A DNA stretch of 5,040 bases from Chloroflexota bacterium (GCA_005883775.1 VBEU01000152.1:1-5040), one strand, 5' to 3'; shown: positions 1 to 4,999, numbered from the stretch's first letter. Numbers and translations: made by a program. Notes: generated by a model from the letters alone, not told the origin.

Positions 1-503
1 CCGCCGAGCGTGCCGACCTGCCGATCGGCGCGTTCGCGTGTCTCGCGCAGGACCGGGTCGTGCTGCCCGCCATCGTTCCACCACTCGCGGATCGCGATAC
101 TGTCCTGGCGCGTCGCGAAGCTCCCCTGCTTCGGGTCGCGACGGGTCGGCTGACCGACGGGCACGCGCCTGTAGATGCCGGCGAGCGCGTTGCGGACGCG
201 CTCCGGTGTGACCTCGTCAAAACCGAGCGTCGTCTTCGCGGCGATGACTCCGCAGCCGATGTCGACCCCGACGGCGTAAGGCACGACGGCACCGTCGGTC
301 GCGAGCATGCATCCGATCGGCATGCCGTAGCCCTTGTGCGCGTCGGGCATCACGGCCACGCGGACTGCCACGTCGAGCGAGCCGATGTCGCGCACCTGCT
401 GGAGCGTCTCGGGCTCGATCGCGTCCACGGGCAGCCAGCTCCAGGCCTCGGCCCTGCGGCCGGACCAGTCGAGCCGGACGGGAGTACTGGTCGCGATGCT
501 CAT
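1..503 (-). CDS. rtcB: RtcB family RNA-splicing ligase, N-terminal part (runs off the window)
   Basis: RtcB joins RNA ends carrying 2',3'-cyclic phosphate or 3'-phosphate to 5'-OH ends, using GTP and Mn2+; it acts in tRNA splicing and RNA repair in the cytoplasm. Seen: an open frame from ATG at 503 with no stop to base 1 (167 complete codons). It carries the RtcB block MPDAHKGYGMPIG (residues 52-64) and then VGVDIGCGV (79-87), whose Asp81 and Cys84 correspond to the family's metal-binding Asp and Cys. The window ends in VGTLGG, just where the family's usual GGGNHF motif should begin, so the remaining catalytic histidines lie outside. The ATG overlaps the TGA of the ABC ATPase gene (ATGA), so it is probably translationally coupled and shares the attenuated leader at 1340-1619. 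Family assignment is very secure; whether the ligase is intact cannot be judged here. Confidence 0.95.
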   Translation of the reverse strand, partial: MSIATSTPVRLDWSGRRAEAWSWLPVDAIEPETLQQVRDIGSLDVAVRVAVMPDAHKGYGMPIGCMLATDGAVVPYAVGVDIGCGVIAAKTTLGFDEVTPERVRNALAGIYRRVPVGQPTRRDPKQGSFATRQDSIAIREWWNDGGQHDPVLRETRERADRQVGTLG

Positions 504-1339
504 GCCGCCGGTCCTCCCGCTTCGTCGACTTCCTCGATGCGCCGTCCGGTGAGCGTCATGAACACGTCCTCGAGCGTTCCGCCGCCGTGGCGCGCGGCGA
601 GCTCCGCCGGCGTGCCCTCGGCGACGAGACGACCTTGATGCAAGATCCCGATGCGATCCGCGAGCCTCGCCGCCTCGTCGAGGTCGTGCGTCGTCAGCAG
701 GATCGTGGCGTCGTGCTCGTCACGCAGATCTCGGACGAAGGTCTGGACCTCCCGCTTGCTCCGGATGTCGAGGCCGGTCGTCGGCTCGTCGAGGAGCAGC
801 AGCATCGGCGTCGTGAGAAAGGCGCGCGCGATCGCGACCTTCTGCTGCATACCGCGGGAGAGCTTCTCCAGGGGCTCCTTCATGCGAGCATCCTCGATGC
901 CGAGCCGGCGTAGGATCGCGACGACTTTCGGACGGGTCTCATCGGCTGAGACGCCGTATAGGCGGCCCGCGTACACGAGGTTCTCCATCGCCGAAAGCTT
1001 CTTGAAGAACGAAGCCTCCACCGAGACGCGGTTGATGAGACGCTTGACCGCAAGCTCGTCGCGCTCTATGTCCAGACCGAAGACGCTCACCGAGCCCGCG
1101 TCGGGCGTGAGAAGCGTGGAGAAGAGCCGGATGAGCGTCGATTTGCCGGAGCCGTTGGCGCCGAGCAGACCGTAGATCTCACCGCGCCAGACCGACAGGC
1201 TGACGCAATCGACGGCGCGCACCGTCGTGCCACCGCCGGGGATGCCCCGCGTCGGCCGGAACGCCTTGCTGACGTCGCAGGCAGCGAGGGCCGCCGTCTT
1301 CTTTTCAGTTCGTATTCGTTCGCGTAGTTGGATGGCCAT
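500..1339 (-). CDS. ABC transporter ATP-binding protein, ABC-2/DrrA-like
   Basis: This is the nucleotide-binding subunit of an ABC exporter (279 residues), which hydrolyses ATP at the inner membrane face to drive a separate permease. Seen: Walker A GANGSGKST (60-68), signature LSRGMQQKV (160-168), Walker B LLLLDEP (180-186) with Asp184 and Glu185, D-loop TGLD (188-191) and switch His218 in LTTHD. At the Q-loop position the sequence reads SVEAS, with Glu108 where many family members have Gln. The family is known for export of drugs, lipids or polysaccharides; the substrate here is unknown. No ABC-2 permease is in the window: downstream is rtcB (ATGA overlap) and upstream the leader region, so the partner must be elsewhere. 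The start is ATG at 1339, with GGAG at 1351-1354; the in-frame GTG at 1348 is too close to that site. The frame stays open further upstream (to 1531), but that stretch runs through the terminator hairpin and does not look like protein. Expression is probably attenuated. Confidence 0.93.
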   Translation of the reverse strand: MAIQLRERIRTEKKTAALAACDVSKAFRPTRGIPGGGTTVRAVDCVSLSVWRGEIYGLLGANGSGKSTLIRLFSTLLTPDAGSVSVFGLDIERDELAVKRLINRVSVEASFFKKLSAMENLVYAGRLYGVSADETRPKVVAILRRLGIEDARMKEPLEKLSRGMQQKVAIARAFLTTPMLLLLDEPTTGLDIRSKREVQTFVRDLRDEHDATILLTTHDLDEAARLADRIGILHQGRLVAEGTPAELAARHGGGTLEDVFMTLTGRRIEEVDEAGGPAA

Positions 1340-1354
1340 CTTCTTCACTACTCC

Positions 1355-1391
1355 AAACAAAACAAAAGACCGTGGGCTACTGCCCACGGTC
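1355..1391 (-). terminator. Intrinsic terminator in the leader of the ABC-rtcB operon (attenuator)
   Basis: Seen on the minus strand: a perfect 10-bp stem, GACCGTGGGC and GCCCACGGTC, with the 4-base loop AGTA (1368-1391). It is followed at once by TTTTGTTTTGTTT (1367-1355), then by the GGAG ribosome binding site of the ABC gene. A terminator placed this close to a start codon makes sense only if it is conditional. The same hairpin on the plus strand lacks a U tract after it. The 5' arm can pair alternatively with 1433-1440 (see the antiterminator entry). Confidence 0.85.
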
Positions 1392-1440
1392 CGAGCGGCC
1401 TCGCGAAAAACTGGGTCTAGGCCATCCGGTAAGTGGGCAG
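1380..1440 (-). promoter_or_regulatory. Candidate antiterminator pairing competing with the terminator
   Basis: On the minus strand CTGCCCAC (1440-1433), in the last codons of the leader ORF, is perfectly complementary to GTGGGCAG (1387-1380). That second segment covers the 5' arm and loop edge of the terminator hairpin, so the two structures exclude each other. The upstream segment also resembles the terminator's 3' arm (shared GCCCAC), as expected when region 2 imitates region 4 of an attenuator. If a ribosome covers the end of the leader ORF, the antiterminator is blocked; if it stalls earlier, the segment is free. The pairing is read directly from sequence; the regulatory role is inferred. 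Confidence 0.6.
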
Positions 1441-1500
1441 GCTGCGCCGACGACCGGCGAGCGCGCCGGGGACGGTGCGATTCGGAATGAAGCTCAGCAC
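1417..1500 (-). CDS. Putative 27-residue leader peptide of the attenuator
   Basis: This is a short ORF with GTG start at 1500 and TAG stop at 1417, preceded by a Shine-Dalgarno-like AAAGGAAG (1508-1515) at suitable spacing. It encodes MLSFIPNRTV followed by PGALAGRRRS and LPTYRMA. It has no recognisable domain and no obvious run of a single amino acid apart from RRR, so it does not look like a classical amino-acid-sensing leader. Its last codons contain the CTGCCCAC segment that can form the antiterminator. A 6-bp hairpin (CCGGCG and CGCCGG, 1454-1469) lies in its middle. A longer version from GTG at 1527 is in frame but has a poorer ribosome site. The proposed role is a translated regulatory ORF rather than a functional protein. 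The frame is open upstream to 1956, but that extension crosses other features and is not credible. Confidence 0.5.
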   Translation of the reverse strand: MLSFIPNRTVPGALAGRRRSLPTYRMA

Positions 1501-1547
1501 TGCGCCACTTCCTTTCGTGAAGTCCACGCACTCGGCGTGGCGATGGG

Positions 1548-1577
1548 ACGATAGCAAGCGCACGCTCGTCGCGTCAA
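1548..1577 (-). promoter_or_regulatory. Candidate sigma70-type promoter for the leader-ABC-rtcB transcript
   Basis: On the minus strand TTGACG (1577-1572) is followed after 18 bases by TATCGT (1553-1548), preceded by TGC as in an extended -10. The predicted transcript start is near 1541-1544, about 25-45 bases before the leader ORF's ribosome site and start. It is the best promoter match in the gap between the small membrane protein gene and the ABC gene. The -10 matches only four of six consensus bases, so the call is moderate. Confidence 0.42.
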
Positions 1578-1608
1578 TGACACTTTGGCATCGGCGACGA
1601 GCGTGCGC
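1558..1608. repeat. 15-bp perfect inverted repeat overlapping the promoter
   Basis: GCGCACGCTCGTCGC (1558-1572) and its exact reverse complement (1594-1608) flank a 21-base spacer. One arm falls between the -35 and -10 boxes of the candidate promoter and ends at the -35; the other lies upstream of the -35. It could be an operator for a dimeric regulator. It could also be a long-loop hairpin that ends the transcript of the small membrane protein gene, whose stop is at 1620, although no T-run follows on the minus strand. Confidence 0.6.
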
Positions 1609-1619
1609 GTGCGCCTGCC

Positions 1620-1769
1620 CTAGAGAGCGACTCTGCGACCTGAGATCAGCTGCACGAGCAGCACGATGAGCGCGATGACCAAGAGAAGGTGGACGAGCGC
1701 GCCGAGGTTCAGAACGAACCCGCCGAGCAGCCACAGGATCAGCAGGATCACGATGATCGTCCAGAGCAT
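1620..1769 (-). CDS. Small hydrophobic membrane protein, lmo0937-like
   Basis: This is a 49-residue protein, almost entirely two hydrophobic stretches: residues about 2-20 (MLWTIIVILLILWLL then GGFVL) and about 24-42 (rich in Leu, Val and Ile), split by a short NLG turn and ending in a basic SGRRVAL tail. The pattern MLWTI...LWLLG...LLLVIAL...LISGRR matches the lmo0937 family of tiny bacterial membrane proteins, whose function is unknown and which are often listed as stress-associated. The start is fixed by an excellent Shine-Dalgarno AAGGAGGT (1779-1786) upstream of ATG at 1769. It is monocistronic in appearance: a terminator lies upstream (end of the CHRD gene) and the inverted repeat downstream. 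A sigma54-like site lies about 45-55 bases upstream of the start. Assignment is from sequence pattern only. Confidence 0.85.
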   Translation of the reverse strand: MLWTIIVILLILWLLGGFVLNLGALVHLLLVIALIVLLVQLISGRRVAL

Positions 1770-1811
1770 CCGTGGTTACCTCCTTCCGTAGGCTCTCGAC
1801 GAAGGAATCAC

Positions 1812-1826
1812 GCAAGCGTCGTGCCA
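1812..1826 (-). promoter_or_regulatory. Sigma54-like -24/-12 promoter match
   Basis: The minus strand reads TGGCACG, ACGC, TTGC (1826-1812), an exact match to the core TGGCACG-N4-TTGC of sigma54 (RpoN) promoters, with the invariant GG and GC 10 bases apart. The bases just outside (G before T, G after GC) do not fit the consensus. A start about 12 bases further on, near 1800, would give a leader of about 30 bases ending in the Shine-Dalgarno of the small membrane protein gene, so the geometry is right. No enhancer site or RpoN activator is visible, and it is unknown whether this organism has RpoN. Confidence 0.35.
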
Positions 1827-1866
1827 CTGCCATCCGCCCGGCCGCATGGTCGCCCGGTGAACGAAC

Positions 1867-1897
1867 GAAGGACGCCCCACTCGGTGGGGCGTCCTTC
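1867..1897 (-). terminator. Hairpin terminator after the CHRD lipoprotein gene
   Basis: A perfect 14-bp stem, GAAGGACGCCCCAC and GTGGGGCGTCCTTC, has a 3-base loop. On the minus strand it is followed by the T-rich GTTCGTTC. It begins about 25 bases after the CHRD stop codon at 1922. The T tract is interrupted, so it may be less than fully efficient. Confidence 0.72.
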
Positions 1898-1921
1898 TGC
1901 TGCGGTGAGGCGGTGGTTGCG

Positions 1922-2425
1922 TCAGGCCTTGCTGAGCTGCCCTCGGATGACGCCACCGGTGTGCACCCCGGAGTGGAAGTTCACGTAGTAACCCGCGGGG
2001 TTCGCCATGATCGCCGTGATCAACGCGGGATCGGCAGCGCTGTTCGTGCGGCTAAAAGTGACCGCACCGTTCGAGAGCGTGATGTCGCCCGCCTTGAGCG
2101 TGCTGTCGATCTTCACTCCACCGTTGACGCCCGCGGCGCCTTCGTGGATGTGACCGATGTTGATGACGGTGCTGGCCGGGCAACCGGTGATGGACACGTC
2201 GAACTTGGCGCTCGTGCTCGTGAACGTCACCATCGCCGTTCCGCTGCAGGTTGACTCGGCGTCGGTGATCGGCGGGTTCTCGTTCGACGCCTTCAGGTCG
2301 GCTTTGAAGACGTTGGCCACGGTGGGCGCCGGGCTCGGCGTCGGGCTCGGCGTGGGTGCGGCTGCCGGGCTGCCGCAGCCGGCTGCCAAGATGGCCGCGG
2401 CCGCTATGCCAGCGAATAGGCGCAT
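1922..2425 (-). CDS. CHRD domain-containing lipoprotein
   Basis: This is a predicted surface lipoprotein of 167 residues. Seen: a signal peptide with short N-region (MRLF), an Ala/Ile-rich core and lipobox LAAGC with Cys17 as the lipidation site. A low-complexity Pro/Thr/Ser linker follows (about 19-36), then a CHRD domain to the C-terminus (about 38-165). CHRD hallmarks include KASNENPP (45-52), HIHEG (92-96) and the closing YYVNFHSGVHTGGVIRGQL stretch (147-164). Cys60 and Cys82 could form a disulfide. The CHRD domain was first described in chordin; its bacterial role is unknown. ATG at 2425 is supported by AAGGAGGA at 2431-2438. The gene follows rnpB after about 80 bases, in which I see no convincing promoter, and ends in its own terminator. 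Confidence 0.93.
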   Translation of the reverse strand: MRLFAGIAAAAILAAGCGSPAAAPTPSPTPSPAPTVANVFKADLKASNENPPITDAESTCSGTAMVTFTSTSAKFDVSITGCPASTVINIGHIHEGAAGVNGGVKIDSTLKAGDITLSNGAVTFSRTNSAADPALITAIMANPAGYYVNFHSGVHTGGVIRGQLSKA

Positions 2426-2505
2426 GTCGATCCTCCTTGTCGGTTCGACCGGTATACGGCCGGCCGCACGATTCGGATGACGGACGATCCGCCGTCGTAG
2501 ACAAG

Positions 2506-2793
2506 GCCGAGCAGGCCTATAAGCACGGATTCTGTCGAGGACGGTCATCCCTCTCGAGCGGAGGTCCCCCCCCGCCTCTAGCGGCCTACCCGGGGACGGC
2601 GCGGGCGACGCCATAGCCCCCTTACGCGGCCTTGCTCCAGGTAGCGCTTGCCCGTTTCACCCCGCTTGCGCGGGTTCGTCACTGTGGCGCTGGCCTCGCC
2701 TCACGGCGGAGGGGCGTTACCCCCTACCTTGCCCTGTGGAGTCCGGACTTTCCTCGGCGGCTCTCGCCGACGCGAACGTCCAGCCTGCTCGGC
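2506..2793 (-). ncRNA. rnpB: RNase P RNA (compact bacterial form)
   Basis: This is the catalytic RNA of RNase P, which removes 5' leaders from tRNA precursors. Seen on the minus strand: the universal block GAGGAAAGTCCGGACTCC (2755-2738); the 3' block ACAGAATCCGTGCTTAT (2535-2519), close to the usual ACAGAACCCGGCUUAU; GGAGCAAGGCC and GGGTAGGC; a perfect 11-bp P1 helix (2783-2793 with 2506-2516); and P2 GGACG with CGTCC. P3 is reduced to CGGC-GAGA-GCCG. P8 is AGGGG-GTAAC-GCCCCT, P9 CGCC-GTGA-GGCG, and a P12-type hairpin CCCGC-GCAA-GCGGG. At 288 nt it is much shorter than typical type A RNAs. After the conserved GTGAAAC the sequence goes almost directly to GCGCTACCTGGAGCAAGG, so P13 and P14 appear absent. 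Ends are placed by P1 and could differ by a few bases. A run of eight C (2566-2573) may hide a length error. Confidence 0.95.
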
Positions 2794-2799
2794 TTTGCC

Positions 2800-2805
2800 A
2801 TTTTA
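2800..2805 (-). promoter_or_regulatory. Candidate -10 box of rnpB
   Basis: TAAAAT on the minus strand (five of six consensus bases) lies 6 bases before G2793, the first base of the P1 helix, so a transcript starting there would have the mature RNase P RNA 5' end. It sits in a short A/T-rich island within G+C-rich DNA. No good -35 is visible, since that position falls in the neighbouring hairpin. Confidence 0.5.
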
Positions 2806-2814
2806 GCCTTTTAT

Positions 2815-2834
2815 CGCGCGCCTGCCGGCGCGCG
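2815..2834. other. G+C-rich hairpin between the phosphotransferase-like gene and rnpB
   Basis: CGCGCGCC (2815-2822) and GGCGCGCG (2827-2834) form a perfect 8-bp stem with a 4-base loop, starting 8 bases after the stop codon at 2842. On the minus strand no T-run follows, so it is not a standard intrinsic terminator. It may end or stabilise the operon transcript before rnpB starts. Confidence 0.55.
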
Positions 2835-2841
2835 AACTTCA

Positions 2842-3624
2842 CTACTCGTTCGCGGTCCGCGTGACTTGGCTAACGAGCCGACCTGCCCGCGCCATGTCCT
2901 TGTTGATCGTGATTCCAGTCAGCTCCCCGTAATACTCGAAGAGACGATCTCCGAGATCCTCACCACTGAAGCGGCCCACGTCTTCGGTCAGCTGCGCGAT
3001 GTCCAGGAGGCCACATCCGAGATAGGCGCGGCGCCATTCCATCAGGATCACCCCGCGTGCGGTCAGCCGTGCGTGCGTGCACGCCAGCTCGCCATGACAG
3101 AGCACCGTCGGAAGAGCCGATAGCGCCTTGGCGGCGGCGCGCGCCTCCACATCCAGCGGGCGATCCGTGGCCGACCTCTCGAGCGCGCGCTCGACACGCT
3201 CGACTGGGCCAAGCGCTTTGACGCCCAGCGCTGCGAGTGCCGGGCCATCCGTCGCGACGGCACGCTCGATGGCGAGCTTGGTCAGAACGATTGCGCGGGG
3301 GTCCTCATGGCATGCGCTCGTCGTGTCGAGAAAGTCCTCGGTCATGACCCACGGCCAGGCTGGCACGGCGGGCGGAGGGAGCCCACGCGCGAGCACGCGC
3401 GGTACGCGGTCGGTCTTGCGCGCGAGGAACGGAAGGAGCTGCACCTCGAGCGAGTCGTTCTGCGGCACGCGTTTCAGAGCGAGAGATCGCTCCACTCCTT
3501 CCTGGCTGAAACGAATGCGCTCGACCTCGATGAGCGCGTTCTTCGCGACCAGCTCGCTGCGCACGTCGCGCACATCGGCGCGGAGGCTTCGCGCGACGAA
3601 TGACGTGAGCGGATCCTGGCTCAT
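2842..3624 (-). CDS. Aminoglycoside-phosphotransferase-fold protein, divergent active site
   Basis: This 260-residue protein has the outline of an APH/choline-kinase-fold enzyme, a family that phosphorylates small molecules with ATP. Seen: a possible ATP-binding Lys in LALKR (Lys51); the hinge-like WVMTEDFL (92-99); a Brenner-type motif LCHGEL (175-180) where the family normally has HGDxxxxN; and ILMEWRRAYLGCGLLDIAQL (193-212), matching the usual IDWE...GDPxxDLA. Both catalytic acidic positions are Glu instead of Asp (Glu179, Glu196), and the metal-binding Asn is missing (His184). Asp208 of the later DxA motif is kept. The protein may be a pseudokinase or have changed chemistry. ATG at 3624 overlaps the TGA of the RNase HI gene (ATGA). 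The frame stays open to 4092, but that part is a shadow of the RNase HI gene. The substrate is unknown. Confidence 0.7.
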   Translation of the reverse strand: MSQDPLTSFVARSLRADVRDVRSELVAKNALIEVERIRFSQEGVERSLALKRVPQNDSLEVQLLPFLARKTDRVPRVLARGLPPPAVPAWPWVMTEDFLDTTSACHEDPRAIVLTKLAIERAVATDGPALAALGVKALGPVERVERALERSATDRPLDVEARAAAKALSALPTVLCHGELACTHARLTARGVILMEWRRAYLGCGLLDIAQLTEDVGRFSGEDLGDRLFEYYGELTGITINKDMARAGRLVSQVTRTANE

Positions 3625-4031
3625 GCGCTGATCTCGCCTTCGTCGATCGCGCGGTTGGAGAGCTCGTCGGCCGCGCTGTTCTCCTCGCGAGGGACGTGGC
3701 GTATCTCGCGTTCCCGAAAGGAGGCCAGAAGGGCACCGGCGCGAAGGGCGAGAGGGACCAGACCGGGGTGCTTGATGCGCCACAACCCACGCATCTGCTG
3801 GACCACGAGAAGCGAGTCCATCCGCACGTCGACCGCCGTCGCTCCGCGGCGCTGCGCCTCCTCGAGCCCGAGGATCAGCGCGCTGTACTCGGCGACGTTG
3901 TTCGTGGCGTGGCCAAGCGGACGTGCTAACTCCGCTACGAGCTTTCCCTTTTCGTCGTAGAGGACGGCGCCTGCGCCGGCCGGGCCGGGATTGCCACGCG
4001 CGGCGCCATCCGCGTACAGGACCAGCCTCAC
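3621..4031 (-). CDS. rnhA: Ribonuclease HI family protein
   Basis: RNase HI cleaves the RNA strand of RNA-DNA hybrids with two Mg2+ ions, acting in primer removal and R-loop clearance. Seen: a 136-residue protein that is all RNase H domain, with the four catalytic acids in order: Asp8 in YADGAARGNPGPAG, Glu48 in NNVAEYSAL, Asp72 in VRMDSLLVVQQM, and Asp122 in HVPREENSAADELSNRAID. The pattern is closer to the RVT_3/YqgF-like small RNase HI group common in Actinobacteria and Chloroflexota than to E. coli RnhA. The start is GTG at 4031, supported by the immediate MRLVLYADG strand and by a 4-base GTGA overlap with the upstream lyase stop. The stop overlaps the next ATG (ATGA). It is therefore the middle gene of a coupled trio. 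Confidence 0.93.
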   Translation of the reverse strand: MRLVLYADGAARGNPGPAGAGAVLYDEKGKLVAELARPLGHATNNVAEYSALILGLEEAQRRGATAVDVRMDSLLVVQQMRGLWRIKHPGLVPLALRAGALLASFREREIRHVPREENSAADELSNRAIDEGEISA

Positions 4032-4984
4032 GCTCCGAAGAGCTGCGCCATTCGCGCGAGGTCGACATTTCCTCCGGAGACGATCGAAACAACGCGCTCG
4101 CCCGGTCGCACCGCGATCTTGCCCGCGAGGAGCGCTCCGGTCGCCGCGGCGCCCGCAGGTTCGGCGACGAGCTTCGCCCGCTGCGCCAGGAAACGCATGC
4201 CCTCCGCGATGAGGTCGTCGTCGATCACGACCACGTCCGCGACGAGGTGCCGGACGATGTCGAGCGGGATGGTTCCGGCGACCGGCGCTGCGAGCCCGTC
4301 GGCGATGGTCGCGATGCGGTCGAGGCGCACCGGCTTCCCCTCGTCGAGCGCACGTCTCATCGCCGCGGCGCCGGTGGGTTCGACCCCGACAACGCGGGCG
4401 CCGGGCCGCCTGGCTGCGACCGCGACCGCGATGCCCGCGATCAGCCCGCCGCCACCCACGCCGACCACGAAGACATCCGCCTCGGGTAGGTCGTCGAGGA
4501 CCTCGAGCGCGCAGGTCCCGTGGCCGGCGATCATCGCGGCATCGTCATAAGGGTGGAGGAAGTAGGCACCGGACCGGTCTTTGAGCTCGCCGACGAGCGC
4601 GATGAGCTTCGTCATGTCCGGCGCGAAGGCGATCTCCGCGCCGTAGCCGCGCGTCGCGTCGACCTTCGCCTGGGGCGCGGTCTGCGGCATCGCGACCGTT
4701 ACCGGGACGCCCGCGGTGCGGGCCGCGAACGCAATGGCTTGTGCCGCGTTGCCGGCACTCATGGTCACGATCCCACGCTCGCGCTGCTCCTTCGACAGCC
4801 TCGAGACCGCATAGACCGCACCGCGCGGCTTGAACGAACCGGTCCGCTGGAAGCTTTCGGCCTTGAGATACGCGGCGGTCCCGATGCGTTCGGACAGGGA
4901 GCGGCTCGAAAAGAGTGGAGTGCGGTGGAGAACCGGGCCGACGACCTCGCGCGCGCGCTCGACGTCGGCGAGTGTGACCGAGAT
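4028..4984 (-). CDS. ilvA: Threonine/serine ammonia-lyase (PLP fold type II), non-canonical start
   Basis: The enzyme dehydrates and deaminates L-threonine to 2-oxobutanoate (or serine to pyruvate) with pyridoxal phosphate. Seen: LKAESFQRTGSFKPRGA (residues 40-56 counted from 4984) with PLP-binding Lys52; SAGNAAQ (76-82); the glycine-rich phosphate loop GVGGGGL (175-181); EPAGAAA (from Glu275); and SGGN (303-306). About 318 residues with no C-terminal ACT domain fits the catabolic, TdcB-like or serine-racemase-like branch rather than full-length feedback-inhibited IlvA. The conserved N-terminus (VTLADVERAR...RTPLF) lies upstream of the first GTG (4768), so that GTG, which would remove Lys52, is not the start. 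No ATG, GTG or TTG occurs in frame before it. A GGAGG at 4991-4995 points to ATC at 4984, or at 4987. The stop overlaps the RNase HI GTG. A sequence error at the start is possible. Serine racemase activity is an alternative. Confidence 0.88.
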   Translation of the reverse strand: MSVTLADVERAREVVGPVLHRTPLFSSRSLSERIGTAAYLKAESFQRTGSFKPRGAVYAVSRLSKEQRERGIVTMSAGNAAQAIAFAARTAGVPVTVAMPQTAPQAKVDATRGYGAEIAFAPDMTKLIALVGELKDRSGAYFLHPYDDAAMIAGHGTCALEVLDDLPEADVFVVGVGGGGLIAGIAVAVAARRPGARVVGVEPTGAAAMRRALDEGKPVRLDRIATIADGLAAPVAGTIPLDIVRHLVADVVVIDDDLIAEGMRFLAQRAKLVAEPAGAAATGALLAGKIAVRPGERVVSIVSGGNVDLARMAQLFGA

Positions 4985-4990
4985 GATCGT

Positions 4991-4995
4991 CCTCC
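4991..4995 (-). promoter_or_regulatory. Shine-Dalgarno of the lyase gene, directly after the tRNA
   Basis: GGAGG on the minus strand is 6 bases before the ATC at 4984 and starts 5 bases after the tRNA discriminator base. It decides the likely start region of the lyase. After tRNA 3' processing the messenger would have a leader of only about 15 bases. Confidence 0.6.
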
Positions 4996-4999
4996 ACGG

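Noticed and set aside
60..638. Plus-strand open frame over rtcB and the ABC gene
   Set aside because: It is Arg/Asp/His-rich with no domain and lies antisense to two clear gene families; an artefact of high GC content. The same holds for the other plus-strand frames up to 4550.
1340..1531. Upstream extension of the ABC ATPase to a start at 1531
   Set aside because: The extension passes through the terminator hairpin and U tract and has no protein-like pattern. ATG at 1339 has a ribosome site and matches the usual N-terminus.
1501..1956. Long version of the leader ORF starting at 1956
   Set aside because: It would overlap the lmo0937-like gene, the CHRD terminator and the end of the CHRD gene; the sequence is low-quality Arg/Ala-rich translation. 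Only the last 27 codons have a ribosome site of their own.
2475..2505. Possible rnpB terminator (GACGG and CCGTC repeats)
   Set aside because: The stem is only about 5 bp with no T tract, so I do not call it.
2632..3123. Plus-strand ORF over rnpB
   Set aside because: Its first half is the complement of the RNase P RNA gene and the rest is antisense to the phosphotransferase-like gene.
3625..4092. Upstream extension of the phosphotransferase-like gene to 4092
   Set aside because: It lies entirely in a second frame of the RNase HI gene and is Arg-rich without motif; the ATGA overlap gives a natural start at 3624.
4028..4768. Lyase starting at GTG 4768, or a truncated pseudogene
   Set aside because: The frame continues upstream without a stop and contains the PLP-lysine motif and conserved N-terminus, so the gene is full length and only its start codon is odd.
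4545..4997. Minus-strand ORF beginning at GTG 4997
   Set aside because: It is another frame of the lyase; the translation is Arg-rich with no motif, and it would start within 3 bases of the tRNA end without a ribosome site.
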